Shown here: piece after piece, positions 34,029 through 42,933 of the stretch | How positions within the stretch are numbered: position 1 is the stretch's first letter | Layout of the letters: each line of letters opens with the position of its first letter | Assembly (NCBI GenBank): GCA_041583135.1 | Contig: JBFHGJ010000011.1 | Coordinates: 17,744-81,743, forward strand | Source of the DNA: JABSOG01 sp041583135 | Lineage (GTDB): Bacteria; Pseudomonadota; Gammaproteobacteria; Enterobacterales; Alteromonadaceae | Direction: 5' to 3' | DNA length: 64,000 nt | Program-made: the position numbers and the translations under genes | The notes under the pieces: model-generated | Told to the model about the DNA's origin: nothing | Database searches by the model: none | What the model saw: the letters and a program-made list of their open reading frames with translations, nothing else

Positions 34029-36857
34029 ATGAGCGATTACAAACAGACACTGAATTTGCCGGAAACTGAGTTTCCCATGCGCGGCAATTTGGCCAATCGT
34101 GAGCCAAAGATGCTGGAAGGTTGGCAGCAAAAGGATCTATATCGTGCGATCCGTCAGGCCAAAGCCGGTAAACCTCAGTTTATTTTGCACGATGGCCCTC
34201 CTTACGCCAACGGCAATATTCATATCGGTCATGCGGTTAATAAAATTTTAAAAGACTTTATTGTTAAGTCTAAAACCTTGTCAGACTTTGATGCGCCTTA
34301 TATTCCGGGCTGGGATTGTCACGGTCTACCGATTGAGTTGGTGGTTGAGAAAAAGCACGGCAAGCCGGGCAAGAAAATCAGCGCCGGTGAATTCAGACAG
34401 AAATGTCGTGAATATGCCGAAACTCAAGTGCAGGGGCAGATGGCCGACTTTGTACGCCTAGGCGTACTGGGTGACTGGCAAAACCCTTATCGCACCATGG
34501 ATTTTGATGTCGAGGCCAATATTATCCGCTCACTTGGCAAAATCATCAAAAACGGTCATATGCAAAAAGGCTTTAAACCGGTGCATTGGTGTACCGACTG
34601 TGGCTCTGCATTAGCAGAGGCCGAAGTTGAGTATCAAGACAAAAAGTCTCCGGCTATCGATGTCAAATTTCAAGCCGTCAATAGCGACGAGGTTGTCGCA
34701 CGCTTTGCCCATCCTGACGGTCACGAAGGCCAGGGCGATTTGAGCATTGTTATTTGGACGACTACCCCTTGGACCCTTCCTGCCAACCGCGCCGTTGCCG
34801 TTAGCGCCAAATTGGAATACACCTTGGTGCAGGTTGAAGATGAAGGTCGCCAGCAGCGTCTGATTTTGGCCTCTGATCTGGTCAAAGAGGCAATGGATCG
34901 TTATGGCATCAATCATTATCACGCCCTTGGCTATTGCAAAGGAAGCGAGCTTGAAAACATTCGCTTTAAGCACCCGTTTTATGAGTTTGACGTGCCGGTT
35001 GTCCTTGGTGAGCATGTTACCACCGACTCTGGTACTGGCTGTGTTCATACAGCGCCGGGCCATGGTCAAGAAGACTTTAGCGTCGGTAAAGAATACGACT
35101 TGGAAGTGGCCAACCCTGTTGGTGCCAACGGTGTGTTCGTAGAAGGCACTGAAATGTTTGCCGGTGAGCATGTATTTAAAGCCAACGACCATATCGTTGA
35201 AGTGCTCAAAGAAAAAGGCAGCTTGATGCATCATCATGCCTACCAGCACAGCTATCCGCACTGCTGGCGCCATAAAACGCCGATTATTTTCCGTGCCACG
35301 CCGCAGTGGTTTATCTCAATGGACCACAATGGTTTACGCAGCACCTCGTTGGAGCAGATCAAGCAAACCCGTTGGATCCCGTCTTGGGGTGAAGAACGTA
35401 TCGAGCAGATGGTGGCCGGTCGCCCAGATTGGTGTATTTCACGTCAGCGTACTTGGGGCGTGCCTATCACTTTGTTTATTCACAAAGATTCTGGCGAGCT
35501 GCATCCTAACACCCTTGAGTTGGTGGAAAAGGTTGCACTATTGGTTGAACAGCAAGGTATTCAGGCATGGTTTGACTTGGAAGTCGAAAGCATTTTGGCC
35601 GATGACGCCAAAGACTATATCAAAGTCAGTGATACCTTAGACGTTTGGTTTGACTCGGGCACTACCCATGAGACAGTCGTTGGCGCGCGCGCAGACTACC
35701 GCCAAACGACCGACCTTTATCTTGAAGGCTCAGACCAGCATCGTGGTTGGTTTATGTCATCATTGATGACCGGTGTTGCCATTAACAATGTGGCACCGTA
35801 TAAGCAGGTATTGACGCACGGCTTCACTGTCGATGAGAAAGGACGCAAGATGTCTAAGTCTATCGGCAATGTTATCTCGCCTTTAGATGTCTGTAACAAC
35901 CTTGGCGCCGATATTTTACGTTTGTGGGTTGCCTCTGCCGACTATACCGCTGAGATGGCCGTATCGAACGAGATCTTGACGCGTGCTGCCGATAAGTATC
36001 GTCGTATCCGTAATACTTCACGCTTCTTATTGTCGAATATGAGCGGCTTTGATCCACAACGCGACATGGTGGCACTGGATGATATGGTTGAGCTTGACCG
36101 CTGGATCGTACGTCGTACCGCGCAGTTGCAACAAGAGATCATCGAGTCATACGACAACTATCAGTTCCACGCAGTGGCGCAGAAGTTGATGAACTTCTGT
36201 ACCATTGAACTGGGTAGCTTCTATCTTGATATCATCAAAGACCGTCAATACACCGCTAAAGCCGATGGCTTGGCGCGCCGTTCTTGTCAAAGTGCGCTGT
36301 ATCACATCGCTGAGGCGATGGTGCGCTGGATGGCACCTGTGATGAGCTTTACCGCGCAAGAAATTTGGGCGTTGTTGCCGGGCGAGCGCGAAGCATTTGT
36401 CTTTACCGGTGTGTGGTATGACAAACTGCCTACTGCCGGCGATGAGGGTGAATTCAATGACGCCTACTGGGCCAAAGTATTGACCATTCGCGATGAAGTC
36501 AACAAGGTACTCGAAGCGGCGCGCCGTGAAAAATTGGTTGGTGCAACGTTACAGGCAGAAGTGACTTTGTATGTCAGCGATGACTTGGCCACTGTACTTG
36601 CCAAGCTTGAAGATGAACTGCGTTTTGTATTGATCACCTCTAAAACCCAAGTGGCGCCATTGTCCGATAAAACCGACGATGCACAACAAGCCGATATCGA
36701 TGGCCTGTTCATTAGTGTTAAAGCCTCTAGCGCTGCCAAGTGTGAACGCTGCTGGCATTACTGTGATGAGGTTGGTTCTATCGAGCAACACGAAGACCTT
36801 TGCCATCGCTGCGTAAGCAACATTGAAGGTGAAGGGGAGAGCCGTAGGTATGCTTAA
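34029..36857 (+). CDS. ileS: isoleucyl-tRNA synthetase
   Basis: A 942-residue class I synthetase. The ATP-binding motifs are HIGH (His65-His68, NGNIHIGHAV) and KMSKS (residues 607-611, RKMSKSIGN). The editing domain (TTTPWTLPANRAV; GTGCVHTAPGHGQEDF) and the C-terminal zinc knuckle (CERCWHYCDEV with CHRCVSN) are intact, so it is the bacterial-type IleRS. The stop overlaps the lspA start, suggesting coupled translation. Confidence 0.99.
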   Translation: MSDYKQTLNLPETEFPMRGNLANREPKMLEGWQQKDLYRAIRQAKAGKPQFILHDGPPYANGNIHIGHAVNKILKDFIVKSKTLSDFDAPYIPGWDCHGLPIELVVEKKHGKPGKKISAGEFRQKCREYAETQVQGQMADFVRLGVLGDWQNPYRTMDFDVEANIIRSLGKIIKNGHMQKGFKPVHWCTDCGSALAEAEVEYQDKKSPAIDVKFQAVNSDEVVARFAHPDGHEGQGDLSIVIWTTTPWTLPANRAVAVSAKLEYTLVQVEDEGRQQRLILASDLVKEAMDRYGINHYHALGYCKGSELENIRFKHPFYEFDVPVVLGEHVTTDSGTGCVHTAPGHGQEDFSVGKEYDLEVANPVGANGVFVEGTEMFAGEHVFKANDHIVEVLKEKGSLMHHHAYQHSYPHCWRHKTPIIFRATPQWFISMDHNGLRSTSLEQIKQTRWIPSWGEERIEQMVAGRPDWCISRQRTWGVPITLFIHKDSGELHPNTLELVEKVALLVEQQGIQAWFDLEVESILADDAKDYIKVSDTLDVWFDSGTTHETVVGARADYRQTTDLYLEGSDQHRGWFMSSLMTGVAINNVAPYKQVLTHGFTVDEKGRKMSKSIGNVISPLDVCNNLGADILRLWVASADYTAEMAVSNEILTRAADKYRRIRNTSRFLLSNMSGFDPQRDMVALDDMVELDRWIVRRTAQLQQEIIESYDNYQFHAVAQKLMNFCTIELGSFYLDIIKDRQYTAKADGLARRSCQSALYHIAEAMVRWMAPVMSFTAQEIWALLPGEREAFVFTGVWYDKLPTAGDEGEFNDAYWAKVLTIRDEVNKVLEAARREKLVGATLQAEVTLYVSDDLATVLAKLEDELRFVLITSKTQVAPLSDKTDDAQQADIDGLFISVKASSAAKCERCWHYCDEVGSIEQHEDLCHRCVSNIEGEGESRRYA

Positions 36858-37374
36858 TAAAGCATCCGAAATAAAGGTCGCTGCCAGCGGCCTTTGGTGG
36901 CTCTGGCTCAGTGTTGTTGCCTTGGTGCTCGACCAAGTGACTAAGCATATGATTGTCGGCTCTGTGGCACTGGGCGAAAAGATTGACGTGTTGCCGGTGT
37001 TTCAAATCGCCCATGTGCATAATCATGGTGCCGGTTTTAGCTTTTTAAGTGATGCCGGTGGTTGGCAGCGCTGGGCGTTAAGTTTGGTTGCGGTGGTGAT
37101 CTGCGGTTTACTGCTTTATTGGATGCGTACTACACCGAAAAGCAATAAGCTGTTGGGGATGTCTTATTCACTCATCATCGGCGGTGCCATTGGTAATCTA
37201 TATGACAGACTGGTGCATGGCTTTGTTGAAGACTTTATTCATGTTTATTACCAAGTTTATGAATTTCCGACCTTTAATATTGCCGACATCGCCATTTCTT
37301 TAGGCGCCATGTTGTTGATAGCCGATGCGCTTTATGGTCATAAGTCAGAAAAGGGGGCCTGTGATGCAAAATAA
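36850..37374 (+). CDS. lspA: lipoprotein signal peptidase II
   Basis: A 174-residue inner-membrane aspartyl protease that cleaves signal peptides of lipidated prolipoproteins. I take the ATG at 36850, inside the end of ileS (ATGCTTAATAA), rather than the upstream in-frame start. The catalytic aspartates are Asp128 (HGFVEDFIHVY) and Asp146 (FNIADIAIS), with GGAIGNLYDRL before them. Four transmembrane helices are evident. It overlaps fkpB by 11 bases. Confidence 0.97.
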   Translation: MLNKASEIKVAASGLWWLWLSVVALVLDQVTKHMIVGSVALGEKIDVLPVFQIAHVHNHGAGFSFLSDAGGWQRWALSLVAVVICGLLLYWMRTTPKSNKLLGMSYSLIIGGAIGNLYDRLVHGFVEDFIHVYYQVYEFPTFNIADIAISLGAMLLIADALYGHKSEKGACDAK

Positions 37375-37804
37375 TCAATGTATTGAGCAGGGCAGTGAAG
37401 TGTTGATGCACTTTTCTATTTTATTGAGTGACGGCAGTGCTGCCGACTCGACTCGAGTGCACAACAGACCGGCCAAGCTGGTCATTGGCGATGGCTCATT
37501 GACGGAAAACTTTGAGAAGTGCTTGCTTGGTCTTAAACAGGGCGAGCAGAAAAAATTTGAGTTAGAGCCCATCGATGCCTTCGGGATGCCTAATCCCGAT
37601 AACATTCATTATGTCGATTTGGCCAGGTTCTCTGCTGCGGCGCCTGCTGAGGTTGGCGCCATCATCGCCTTTACTCAGCCTGACGGTACTGAGTTGCCGG
37701 GGGTTGTGCGTGAGGTCAATGGCGACTCTGTAACCGTTGACTTTAACCATCCGCTGGCCGGTCAAAAGGTCACCTTCGATGTTGAGATCCTCGAAGTAAA
37801 CTGA
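37364..37804 (+). CDS. fkpB: FKBP-type peptidyl-prolyl isomerase (SlpA type)
   Basis: A 146-residue cytosolic isomerase/chaperone of the SlyD/SlpA group. The start is the ATG at 37364 (MQNNQCIEQGSEVLMHF), preceded by GGGGG and overlapping the lspA end. FKBP features are MHFSILLSDGSAADST, IGDGSLTENFEKCLLGLKQGE and VDFNHPLAGQKVTFDVEI, with the insert-in-flap layout of the SlyD group. It has no metal-binding His-rich tail. Its position between lspA and ispH is the conserved one. Confidence 0.95.
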   Translation: MQNNQCIEQGSEVLMHFSILLSDGSAADSTRVHNRPAKLVIGDGSLTENFEKCLLGLKQGEQKKFELEPIDAFGMPNPDNIHYVDLARFSAAAPAEVGAIIAFTQPDGTELPGVVREVNGDSVTVDFNHPLAGQKVTFDVEILEVN

Positions 37805-37819
37805 CATTAAGGGGGCAGT

Positions 37820-38749
37820 ATGAATATTTATTTGGCCAATCCTCGCGGCTTTTGCGCAGGGGTCGATCGTGCCATCAGTATCGTTGAGCGCGCACTTGAA
37901 CTGTTTGAACATCCGATTTATGTACGCCATGAAGTGGTGCACAACAAATTTGTGGTTGAAGGGCTTAAACGTCGTGGCGCCATTTTTGTTGATGAACTGC
38001 ATGAAGTACCGGCCGGAAAAATTGTGATCTTCAGTGCCCATGGTGTGTCTCAGCAGGTGCGTAATGATGCCAAAGCGCGCGATTTAAAAGTGTTTGATGC
38101 CACTTGTCCGCTAGTAACTAAGGTGCATATGGAAGTGATGCGCGCTTCGCGCAAAGGCACCGAATGCATTTTGATTGGCCACAATGGTCACCCTGAAGTT
38201 GAAGGGACCATGGGGCAGTATGATAATGCCGAGGGGGGGATTTATCTGGTGGAGTCGGTAGAGCAGGTAAAACAGCTCAAGGTTAAGAACCCGGATAACC
38301 TGACTTTTAGCTCGCAGACGACGCTGTCGGTAGATGATACTGCCGAGATTGTGGATGCGCTGCAAAAGACCTTTCCCAATATCAAAGGCCCGCGTAAAGA
38401 CGATATTTGTTATGCCACCCAAAACAGGCAAGATGCGGTGCGTGAACTGGCCAGTAAAACCGAATTGGTGTTGGTGGTTGGTGCCAAAAACAGCTCTAAC
38501 TCCAACCGCTTGGCTGAGGTAGCACAAAAGCTTGGTACCCAGTCGTACCTTATCGACAATGCCGAGTGCATCGACCCGAGTTGGCTCGATGGCGTCAGTA
38601 GCGTCGGCGTGACCGCTGGTGCCTCGGCGCCGGACGTTTTGGTCAATCAGGTGATAGAACGACTCAAAAACTTAGGTGGCAGCACCGTTAATGAGTCACC
38701 CGGTATCGTTGAAAACACCGTCTTTGCCTTACCGGCCGAGCTTAGATAA
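37820..38749 (+). CDS. ispH: 4-hydroxy-3-methylbut-2-enyl diphosphate reductase
   Basis: The last enzyme of the MEP isoprenoid pathway, a [4Fe-4S] protein making IPP and DMAPP. The three cluster cysteines are Cys12 (RGFCAGVDRA), Cys96 (DATCPLVTKVH) and Cys197 (DDICYATQNRQ). The 309-residue length is normal. AAGGGGG precedes the ATG. The last base of its TAA is the first base of the next gene's ATG, so the hydrolase downstream is in the same operon. Confidence 0.99.
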   Translation: MNIYLANPRGFCAGVDRAISIVERALELFEHPIYVRHEVVHNKFVVEGLKRRGAIFVDELHEVPAGKIVIFSAHGVSQQVRNDAKARDLKVFDATCPLVTKVHMEVMRASRKGTECILIGHNGHPEVEGTMGQYDNAEGGIYLVESVEQVKQLKVKNPDNLTFSSQTTLSVDDTAEIVDALQKTFPNIKGPRKDDICYATQNRQDAVRELASKTELVLVVGAKNSSNSNRLAEVAQKLGTQSYLIDNAECIDPSWLDGVSSVGVTAGASAPDVLVNQVIERLKNLGGSTVNESPGIVENTVFALPAELR

Positions 38750-39519
38750 TGCTCGGCTATCGCGCCGCAGGTGAGGGCATGGCGGTGGTCATGCTCCACA
38801 GTTCACTCAGTTCCAGCGGTCAATGGCAGGGCTTGGTGAAAGCCCTCAAAGCCGATTTCAAATGCATCAATATCGACCTGTTGGGTTATGGTGATGCGCC
38901 AGATGTAACGACCCCTGAACACTATAGCTTACTGGATGAAACCCAAAGGGTGATGACCATTGTCAATCACGAGATTGGCCAACAGCCTTTTATACTGGTT
39001 GGACATTCTTTTGGTGGCGCGGTCGGGCTTAGCATTGCAAAGCAGTATCCTCAGCGAGTGAAGGCAATGGCACTGTATGAGCCGGTGGCCTTTCATCTGC
39101 TGGACAGTCAAGGCGAAGCCTTTGCCGACATTCATCGCATCTCTGGGGCGCTGAGCGGCCTATCGCCCGAGCAAGGGGCGTGTGCTTTTGTCGATTACTG
39201 GAATCAGCCGGGCTTTTTTGCCCAAATGCCCGAAAAAGTACAAAAGATGTTTGCTGCGAAGATAGATAAAGTACAGCTCGACTTTATCGGTTTGATGGGG
39301 CAGACCTACCGGTTGAATGAGCTTGCCTTAGCCCATTGCCCGGTATTGGTGATCGCTGGCTGCCAAAGTCCGGTATCTTCAAGAACGATAGCCGCGATGC
39401 TGCGGGATAACTTACCAAATGTGCATTACCGAGAATTTGACGGTGGTCACATGGCGCCGATTCAGCAAGGGGCCGAAGTCAGCGCGCTAATTGCCGAGTT
39501 TATTCAAAACCAAAACTAA
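38749..39519 (+). CDS. alpha/beta-fold hydrolase
   Basis: A 256-residue cytosolic hydrolase. The nucleophile elbow GHSFGG places Ser87, the acid is probably an Asp in the PVLVIAGCQSPVSS region or nearby, and the His is in EFDGGHMAPIQQ. The oxyanion-hole region is VVMLHSSLSSSGQW. It overlaps ispH by one base (TAATG), so it is translationally coupled to an isoprenoid gene. No isoprenoid function can be concluded from that. The substrate is unknown. Confidence 0.87.
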   Translation: MLGYRAAGEGMAVVMLHSSLSSSGQWQGLVKALKADFKCINIDLLGYGDAPDVTTPEHYSLLDETQRVMTIVNHEIGQQPFILVGHSFGGAVGLSIAKQYPQRVKAMALYEPVAFHLLDSQGEAFADIHRISGALSGLSPEQGACAFVDYWNQPGFFAQMPEKVQKMFAAKIDKVQLDFIGLMGQTYRLNELALAHCPVLVIAGCQSPVSSRTIAAMLRDNLPNVHYREFDGGHMAPIQQGAEVSALIAEFIQNQN

Positions 39520-39571
39520 GCCCCTTAGCAATCTAGGGCGAGACCCTTGATATTTGCTGGGCAAGGGCTGC

Positions 39572-40264
39572 TCAATTAAGGGGGGAGTGTGTTTCGCCCT
39601 CGCTTTCGTCTTCTGCCTCAGTCTCTGATTCTATGTCTGGTGTGCTAGGTTGCAACTGTTCTGGCGGCAGCAGTGTTTGTAGGTTCGCCAGCACATCTTG
39701 GTAATCAGGCTCTTGAGATAACTGAGCAACCACTTGCTGATAGACCAGTTTGCCTTGGGCATCGATGATTAAGACGGCACGGCTGAGTAGACCCATGTTG
39801 CGGATAAGTAAGCCGTAGTTTTGGCCAAATTGACGCCATACCGAGTCTGATAGCAGCTGGTGGTTGTGAATGTCTTCTTCAATGCAAAAGCGCTTTTGGG
39901 CAAAAGGCAAATCGGCGCTGATGGTCAATAATTTGACCTGTGAGTATTTCTTGCCGACATCATCGTTAAAGCGTTTAGTTTGCAACGAGCATATGCCGGT
40001 GTCGATACTTGGCACTACGCTAAGTACCACAGTGGTGCCGCGAAAGTCGCTCAGTTTGACAGGGTTGAACTGTTCATCGACCACTTTAAACTCAGGCGCC
40101 ATGTCTCCAACTTTGGCCGGATTTCCCGCTAATAACACTGTTTTTTGCTGGATTTTTACCTGGTGTGGCAACTGTTGGTTATTTCTATCGTCTGAGGTTG
40201 AATGTGCCGGGGTTAATATGCTACAACTGACCAGAACACTGGCGAAAATAATTTTATAAATCAT
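39572..40264 (-). CDS. exported thiol peroxidase (Tpx/peroxiredoxin family)
   Basis: A 230-residue peroxiredoxin of the atypical 2-Cys Tpx type. I start at the ATG at 40264. The first 22 residues form a signal (MIYKIIFASVLVSCSILTPA) with a possible lipobox ending at Cys14. The peroxidatic Cys92 is in PSIDTGICSLQTKRFN and the resolving Cys127 in AQKRFCIEEDI. Ordinary Tpx is cytosolic and about 165 residues; this one is exported and has an acidic tail (SETEAEDESEGE). It should detoxify peroxides in the cell envelope. It is divergent from the REC-CheX gene. Confidence 0.87.
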   Translation of the reverse strand: MIYKIIFASVLVSCSILTPAHSTSDDRNNQQLPHQVKIQQKTVLLAGNPAKVGDMAPEFKVVDEQFNPVKLSDFRGTTVVLSVVPSIDTGICSLQTKRFNDDVGKKYSQVKLLTISADLPFAQKRFCIEEDIHNHQLLSDSVWRQFGQNYGLLIRNMGLLSRAVLIIDAQGKLVYQQVVAQLSQEPDYQDVLANLQTLLPPEQLQPSTPDIESETEAEDESEGETHSPLN

Positions 40265-40431
40265 AAATTTCTCAATCAACTCAGAATTTTGTGTATATAC
40301 TAAGGAAAGGGGATCGACAGGATCCAATTTATTTGTAACGGAGTAAAGTAAAATTTTGTCCTACGCGGCAAATCCATAGCAATATTTCCCGTGCCTACTT
40401 TGGTTTTGGTAGGCTATAAAGAGTAACTACG

Positions 40432-41439
40432 ATGCCGACACCTGTACTGATTTGTGATGATTCCAATATGGCCCGCAAGCAGATTGCCCGCTGCTTGCCC
40501 AGTGATTGGGATGTTGAGGTCAGTTTCGCCGAAAATGGCCAACACGCGATGGAGGTGATCTCAAAAGGTCAGGTCGATGTGTTGTTTTTAGACCTCAATA
40601 TGCCGGTGATGGATGGCTATGAAGTGCTTGAGGCAATTAAGAAGCAGGAATTGCCGACACTGACCATTGTCGTATCTGGTGATATCCAGCCTGCGGCCCA
40701 TGACAGGGTAATGAGCCTAGGGGCGCTGGATTTTATCCGCAAACCCATCGACCGTGACAAACTCGCTGAGATTTTAGATAAATACGGGGTGAAGTCCGAC
40801 GAGAAACGGGCTGCGCTCAAGGCCGCAAAAATCGAAGATACCATGGACTCAAAGCTCAGAGATGTGATCCAAGAGATCACCAATGTTGCTATGGGACAAG
40901 CTGGAAATCTACTCGCCAGATTACTTAATGTCTTCGTCAAATTGCCTATTCCCAATGTCAATGTGATGGAAGTCAGCGAGCTACACATGGCGTTACAATC
41001 GATTGAGCACAATGCCGAAACCTCTGGCGTGTGTCAGGGCTTTATCAGTAGCGGCGTCGCCGGTGAGGCACTGCTTATCTTAAACGACTCCAGTTTCAAA
41101 GACATTGCGTCATTGCTCAATTATCAAGGCGACTTGAATGATTCGATTCAGCTTGAGCTGTTGATGGATGTCGGCAATATTTTGATAGGCGCGGTGCTCA
41201 AGGGCTTGTCCGAACAGCTCAATATGCATTTCAGCCAAGGTCATCCGGTGGTGTTGGGCCAACATGCGGCGGTATCAGACTTGATCCAGTCGAATGTCGG
41301 TAATTGGAAACGCACCTTGACCATTGAGATCAGCTACGGCATTGAAGATTACGATATCACCTGCGATCTGCTGCTGGTCTTTACCGAAGATTCGATTAAA
41401 ACCCTCAAAGAAAACGTCAGTTATTTATTGGAAGATTAG
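40432..41439 (+). CDS. response regulator fused to a CheC/CheX-like phosphatase domain
   Basis: A 335-residue protein. The N-terminal receiver (residues 1-120) has Asp9/Asp10 and phosphorylation site Asp54 (LFLDLNMPVMDG). A linker of about 25 residues follows. The C-terminal half (about 145-330) resembles CheX/CheC phosphatases, with the EITNVAMGQAGNLLARLL motif carrying the conserved Glu and Asn. It may dephosphorylate CheY-like proteins under receiver control. The next gene is a diguanylate cyclase four bases downstream, so the pair probably links two-component and c-di-GMP signalling. Confidence 0.85.
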   Translation: MPTPVLICDDSNMARKQIARCLPSDWDVEVSFAENGQHAMEVISKGQVDVLFLDLNMPVMDGYEVLEAIKKQELPTLTIVVSGDIQPAAHDRVMSLGALDFIRKPIDRDKLAEILDKYGVKSDEKRAALKAAKIEDTMDSKLRDVIQEITNVAMGQAGNLLARLLNVFVKLPIPNVNVMEVSELHMALQSIEHNAETSGVCQGFISSGVAGEALLILNDSSFKDIASLLNYQGDLNDSIQLELLMDVGNILIGAVLKGLSEQLNMHFSQGHPVVLGQHAAVSDLIQSNVGNWKRTLTIEISYGIEDYDITCDLLLVFTEDSIKTLKENVSYLLED

Positions 41440-41443
41440 CGAT

Positions 41444-42427
41444 ATGGCACAAGCCCCAACAGACATTTCCGAGGTCCATTGGATGATGGATATGTTCCAA
41501 ACCGTCGATGTCGGTTTGGTGGTCCTCGATCGCAAATACAATGTCCAAGTCTTCAATGGCTTTATGGAAAATCACAGCGGCCTGTCGCCATCAAAGGTGA
41601 AAGGCAAACTGGTATATGATCTGTTTCCCGAACTGGATGAAGAATGGTTCAGGCATAAAGCCGAACCGGTTTTCTTACTGAAAAATCGCGCGTTTACCAT
41701 TTGGGAGCAACGACCATATATCTTTAAGTTCAACAATTACCGTCCGATCACCAGCTCGGCCAAATTCATGTATCAGAACTCGACCTTTATTCCGTTGTCG
41801 GACACTATGGGCAATGTCGAGCATATTTGTGTGTTGATTTATGATGTCACCGATGTCGCCATCAATCGCCGCGATCTGCAAGCGGCCAACAATGAGCTTG
41901 AACGGTTGAGCCGTACCGACAGACTAACGGATCTGAACAATCGAGGTTACTGGGAAGAATGCCTTCATCAGGAGTTTAACCGTTTGCAGCGCAGCGCGAC
42001 GCATTGTAGCTCGATGCTTATCTTTGATATCGACCATTTTAAACGGGTGAATGATGGCTACGGTCATGCTGCCGGTGATTTGGCTATTCAGCACTGTGCG
42101 AAAATTCTCAAAGATAATTTACGCGAAACCGATATTGCCGGTCGTTACGGCGGTGAGGAATACACGGTTATTTTAACCGACACTAATGCGCAACATGCTA
42201 GGATCTTTGCCGAGCGCGTTCGTAAGGCGATCGAGTCGTCGTTTATCAAGTATGAAGATATTGTGATCAAGTTCACGGTCAGTTTGGGCATTGCAGAGTT
42301 TACGCCGACTTTTGAAAATCACACCAAGTGGATAGCCGCAGCCGACGCCGCTTTATATGTCTCTAAAGAAGGTGGCCGCAATCAAACCACCATTTACGAT
42401 AGTTCAATGATGCTCAATACTGATTGA
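41444..42427 (+). CDS. PAS-GGDEF diguanylate cyclase
   Basis: A 327-residue protein read from the ATG at 41444; the frame is open further upstream but overlaps the previous gene. A PAS domain covers about residues 10-135 (VDVGLVVLDRKYNVQVFNG). A short coil (LQAANNELERLSRTDRLTDLNNRGYW) leads to the GGDEF domain. The active-site loop is GGEEY (236-240) instead of GGEEF, and the product-inhibition site RxxD (Arg227-Asp230) is in place. It should make c-di-GMP, although the Tyr variant should be tested. No transmembrane segment is seen, so it is cytosolic. Confidence 0.9.
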   Translation: MAQAPTDISEVHWMMDMFQTVDVGLVVLDRKYNVQVFNGFMENHSGLSPSKVKGKLVYDLFPELDEEWFRHKAEPVFLLKNRAFTIWEQRPYIFKFNNYRPITSSAKFMYQNSTFIPLSDTMGNVEHICVLIYDVTDVAINRRDLQAANNELERLSRTDRLTDLNNRGYWEECLHQEFNRLQRSATHCSSMLIFDIDHFKRVNDGYGHAAGDLAIQHCAKILKDNLRETDIAGRYGGEEYTVILTDTNAQHARIFAERVRKAIESSFIKYEDIVIKFTVSLGIAEFTPTFENHTKWIAAADAALYVSKEGGRNQTTIYDSSMMLNTD

Positions 42428-42441
42428 GCCGCTTATAACCG

Positions 42442-42807
42442 TTAATCTAAAATACAATTGAGCAGCTCGCTCTCGCGGAGCTGCTTGGCCTGCTTATCGT
42501 AGCCCATTACCTGCTCGGTGATAGACTCTAAAGAGCAGGCGCCTTCAATCCACTGTTCCAGTAAAAGCTGCCACTGCTCAAGGCCCGGATCTTGAGGGGT
42601 TTGCTGCTGTTTGTCTTTAATGCTTTGCAACAGCTTATTGACCAATTCAGGTTTGTGCTTAAGTAGCGTCAGGGCCTGTTGACTGGCTCTGAGACGTTCG
42701 AATTCACAAGCTTCACAATAACTTTTTTTTGGCGTGTAGTGGTGCGAGCTGACTCGGCGCTTTTGCACCCGGTTTTTGAGGTGGCGATGTGAGGCTTGAC
42801 GATACAT
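42442..42807 (-). CDS. small protein of unknown function with a CxxC motif
   Basis: A 121-residue protein, basic at the N-terminus (MYRQASHRHLKNRVQKRR), with one CxxC (SYCEACEFERL) and a helical rest (ALTLLKHKPELVNKLLQSIKDK). The CxxC with the preceding His residues could bind zinc or act in redox chemistry; neither is shown. It is convergent with the diguanylate cyclase and lies after the terminator of the large operon, so it is a separate unit. Not recognised. Confidence 0.55.
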   Translation of the reverse strand: MYRQASHRHLKNRVQKRRVSSHHYTPKKSYCEACEFERLRASQQALTLLKHKPELVNKLLQSIKDKQQQTPQDPGLEQWQLLLEQWIEGACSLESITEQVMGYDKQAKQLRESELLNCILD

Positions 42808-42893
42808 AGCTTGTCACATGAGGTAGAAAGTGAACCGTGGCATAAGTGTAACAGATTGTAAATTTGAATGTCAGCTTCCATTGGTTGGACCAC

Positions 42894-42927
42894 AAAAAGC
42901 ACACTGCCGCGGGTTTGGCGGCAGTGT
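42894..42927 (-). terminator. rho-independent terminator at the end of the nine-gene operon
   Basis: A 10-bp perfect stem (ACACTGCCGC, 42901-42910, with GCGGCAGTGT, 42918-42927) is followed on the minus strand by GCTTTTTG. It starts seven bases after the stop codon of the GST-like gene. Confidence 0.85.
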
Positions 42928-42933
42928 TTGATG

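Noticed and set aside
34611..35273. Long antisense open frame of 220 codons inside ileS
   Set aside because: A shadow of a strongly conserved synthetase gene; the antisense product resembles no protein I know.
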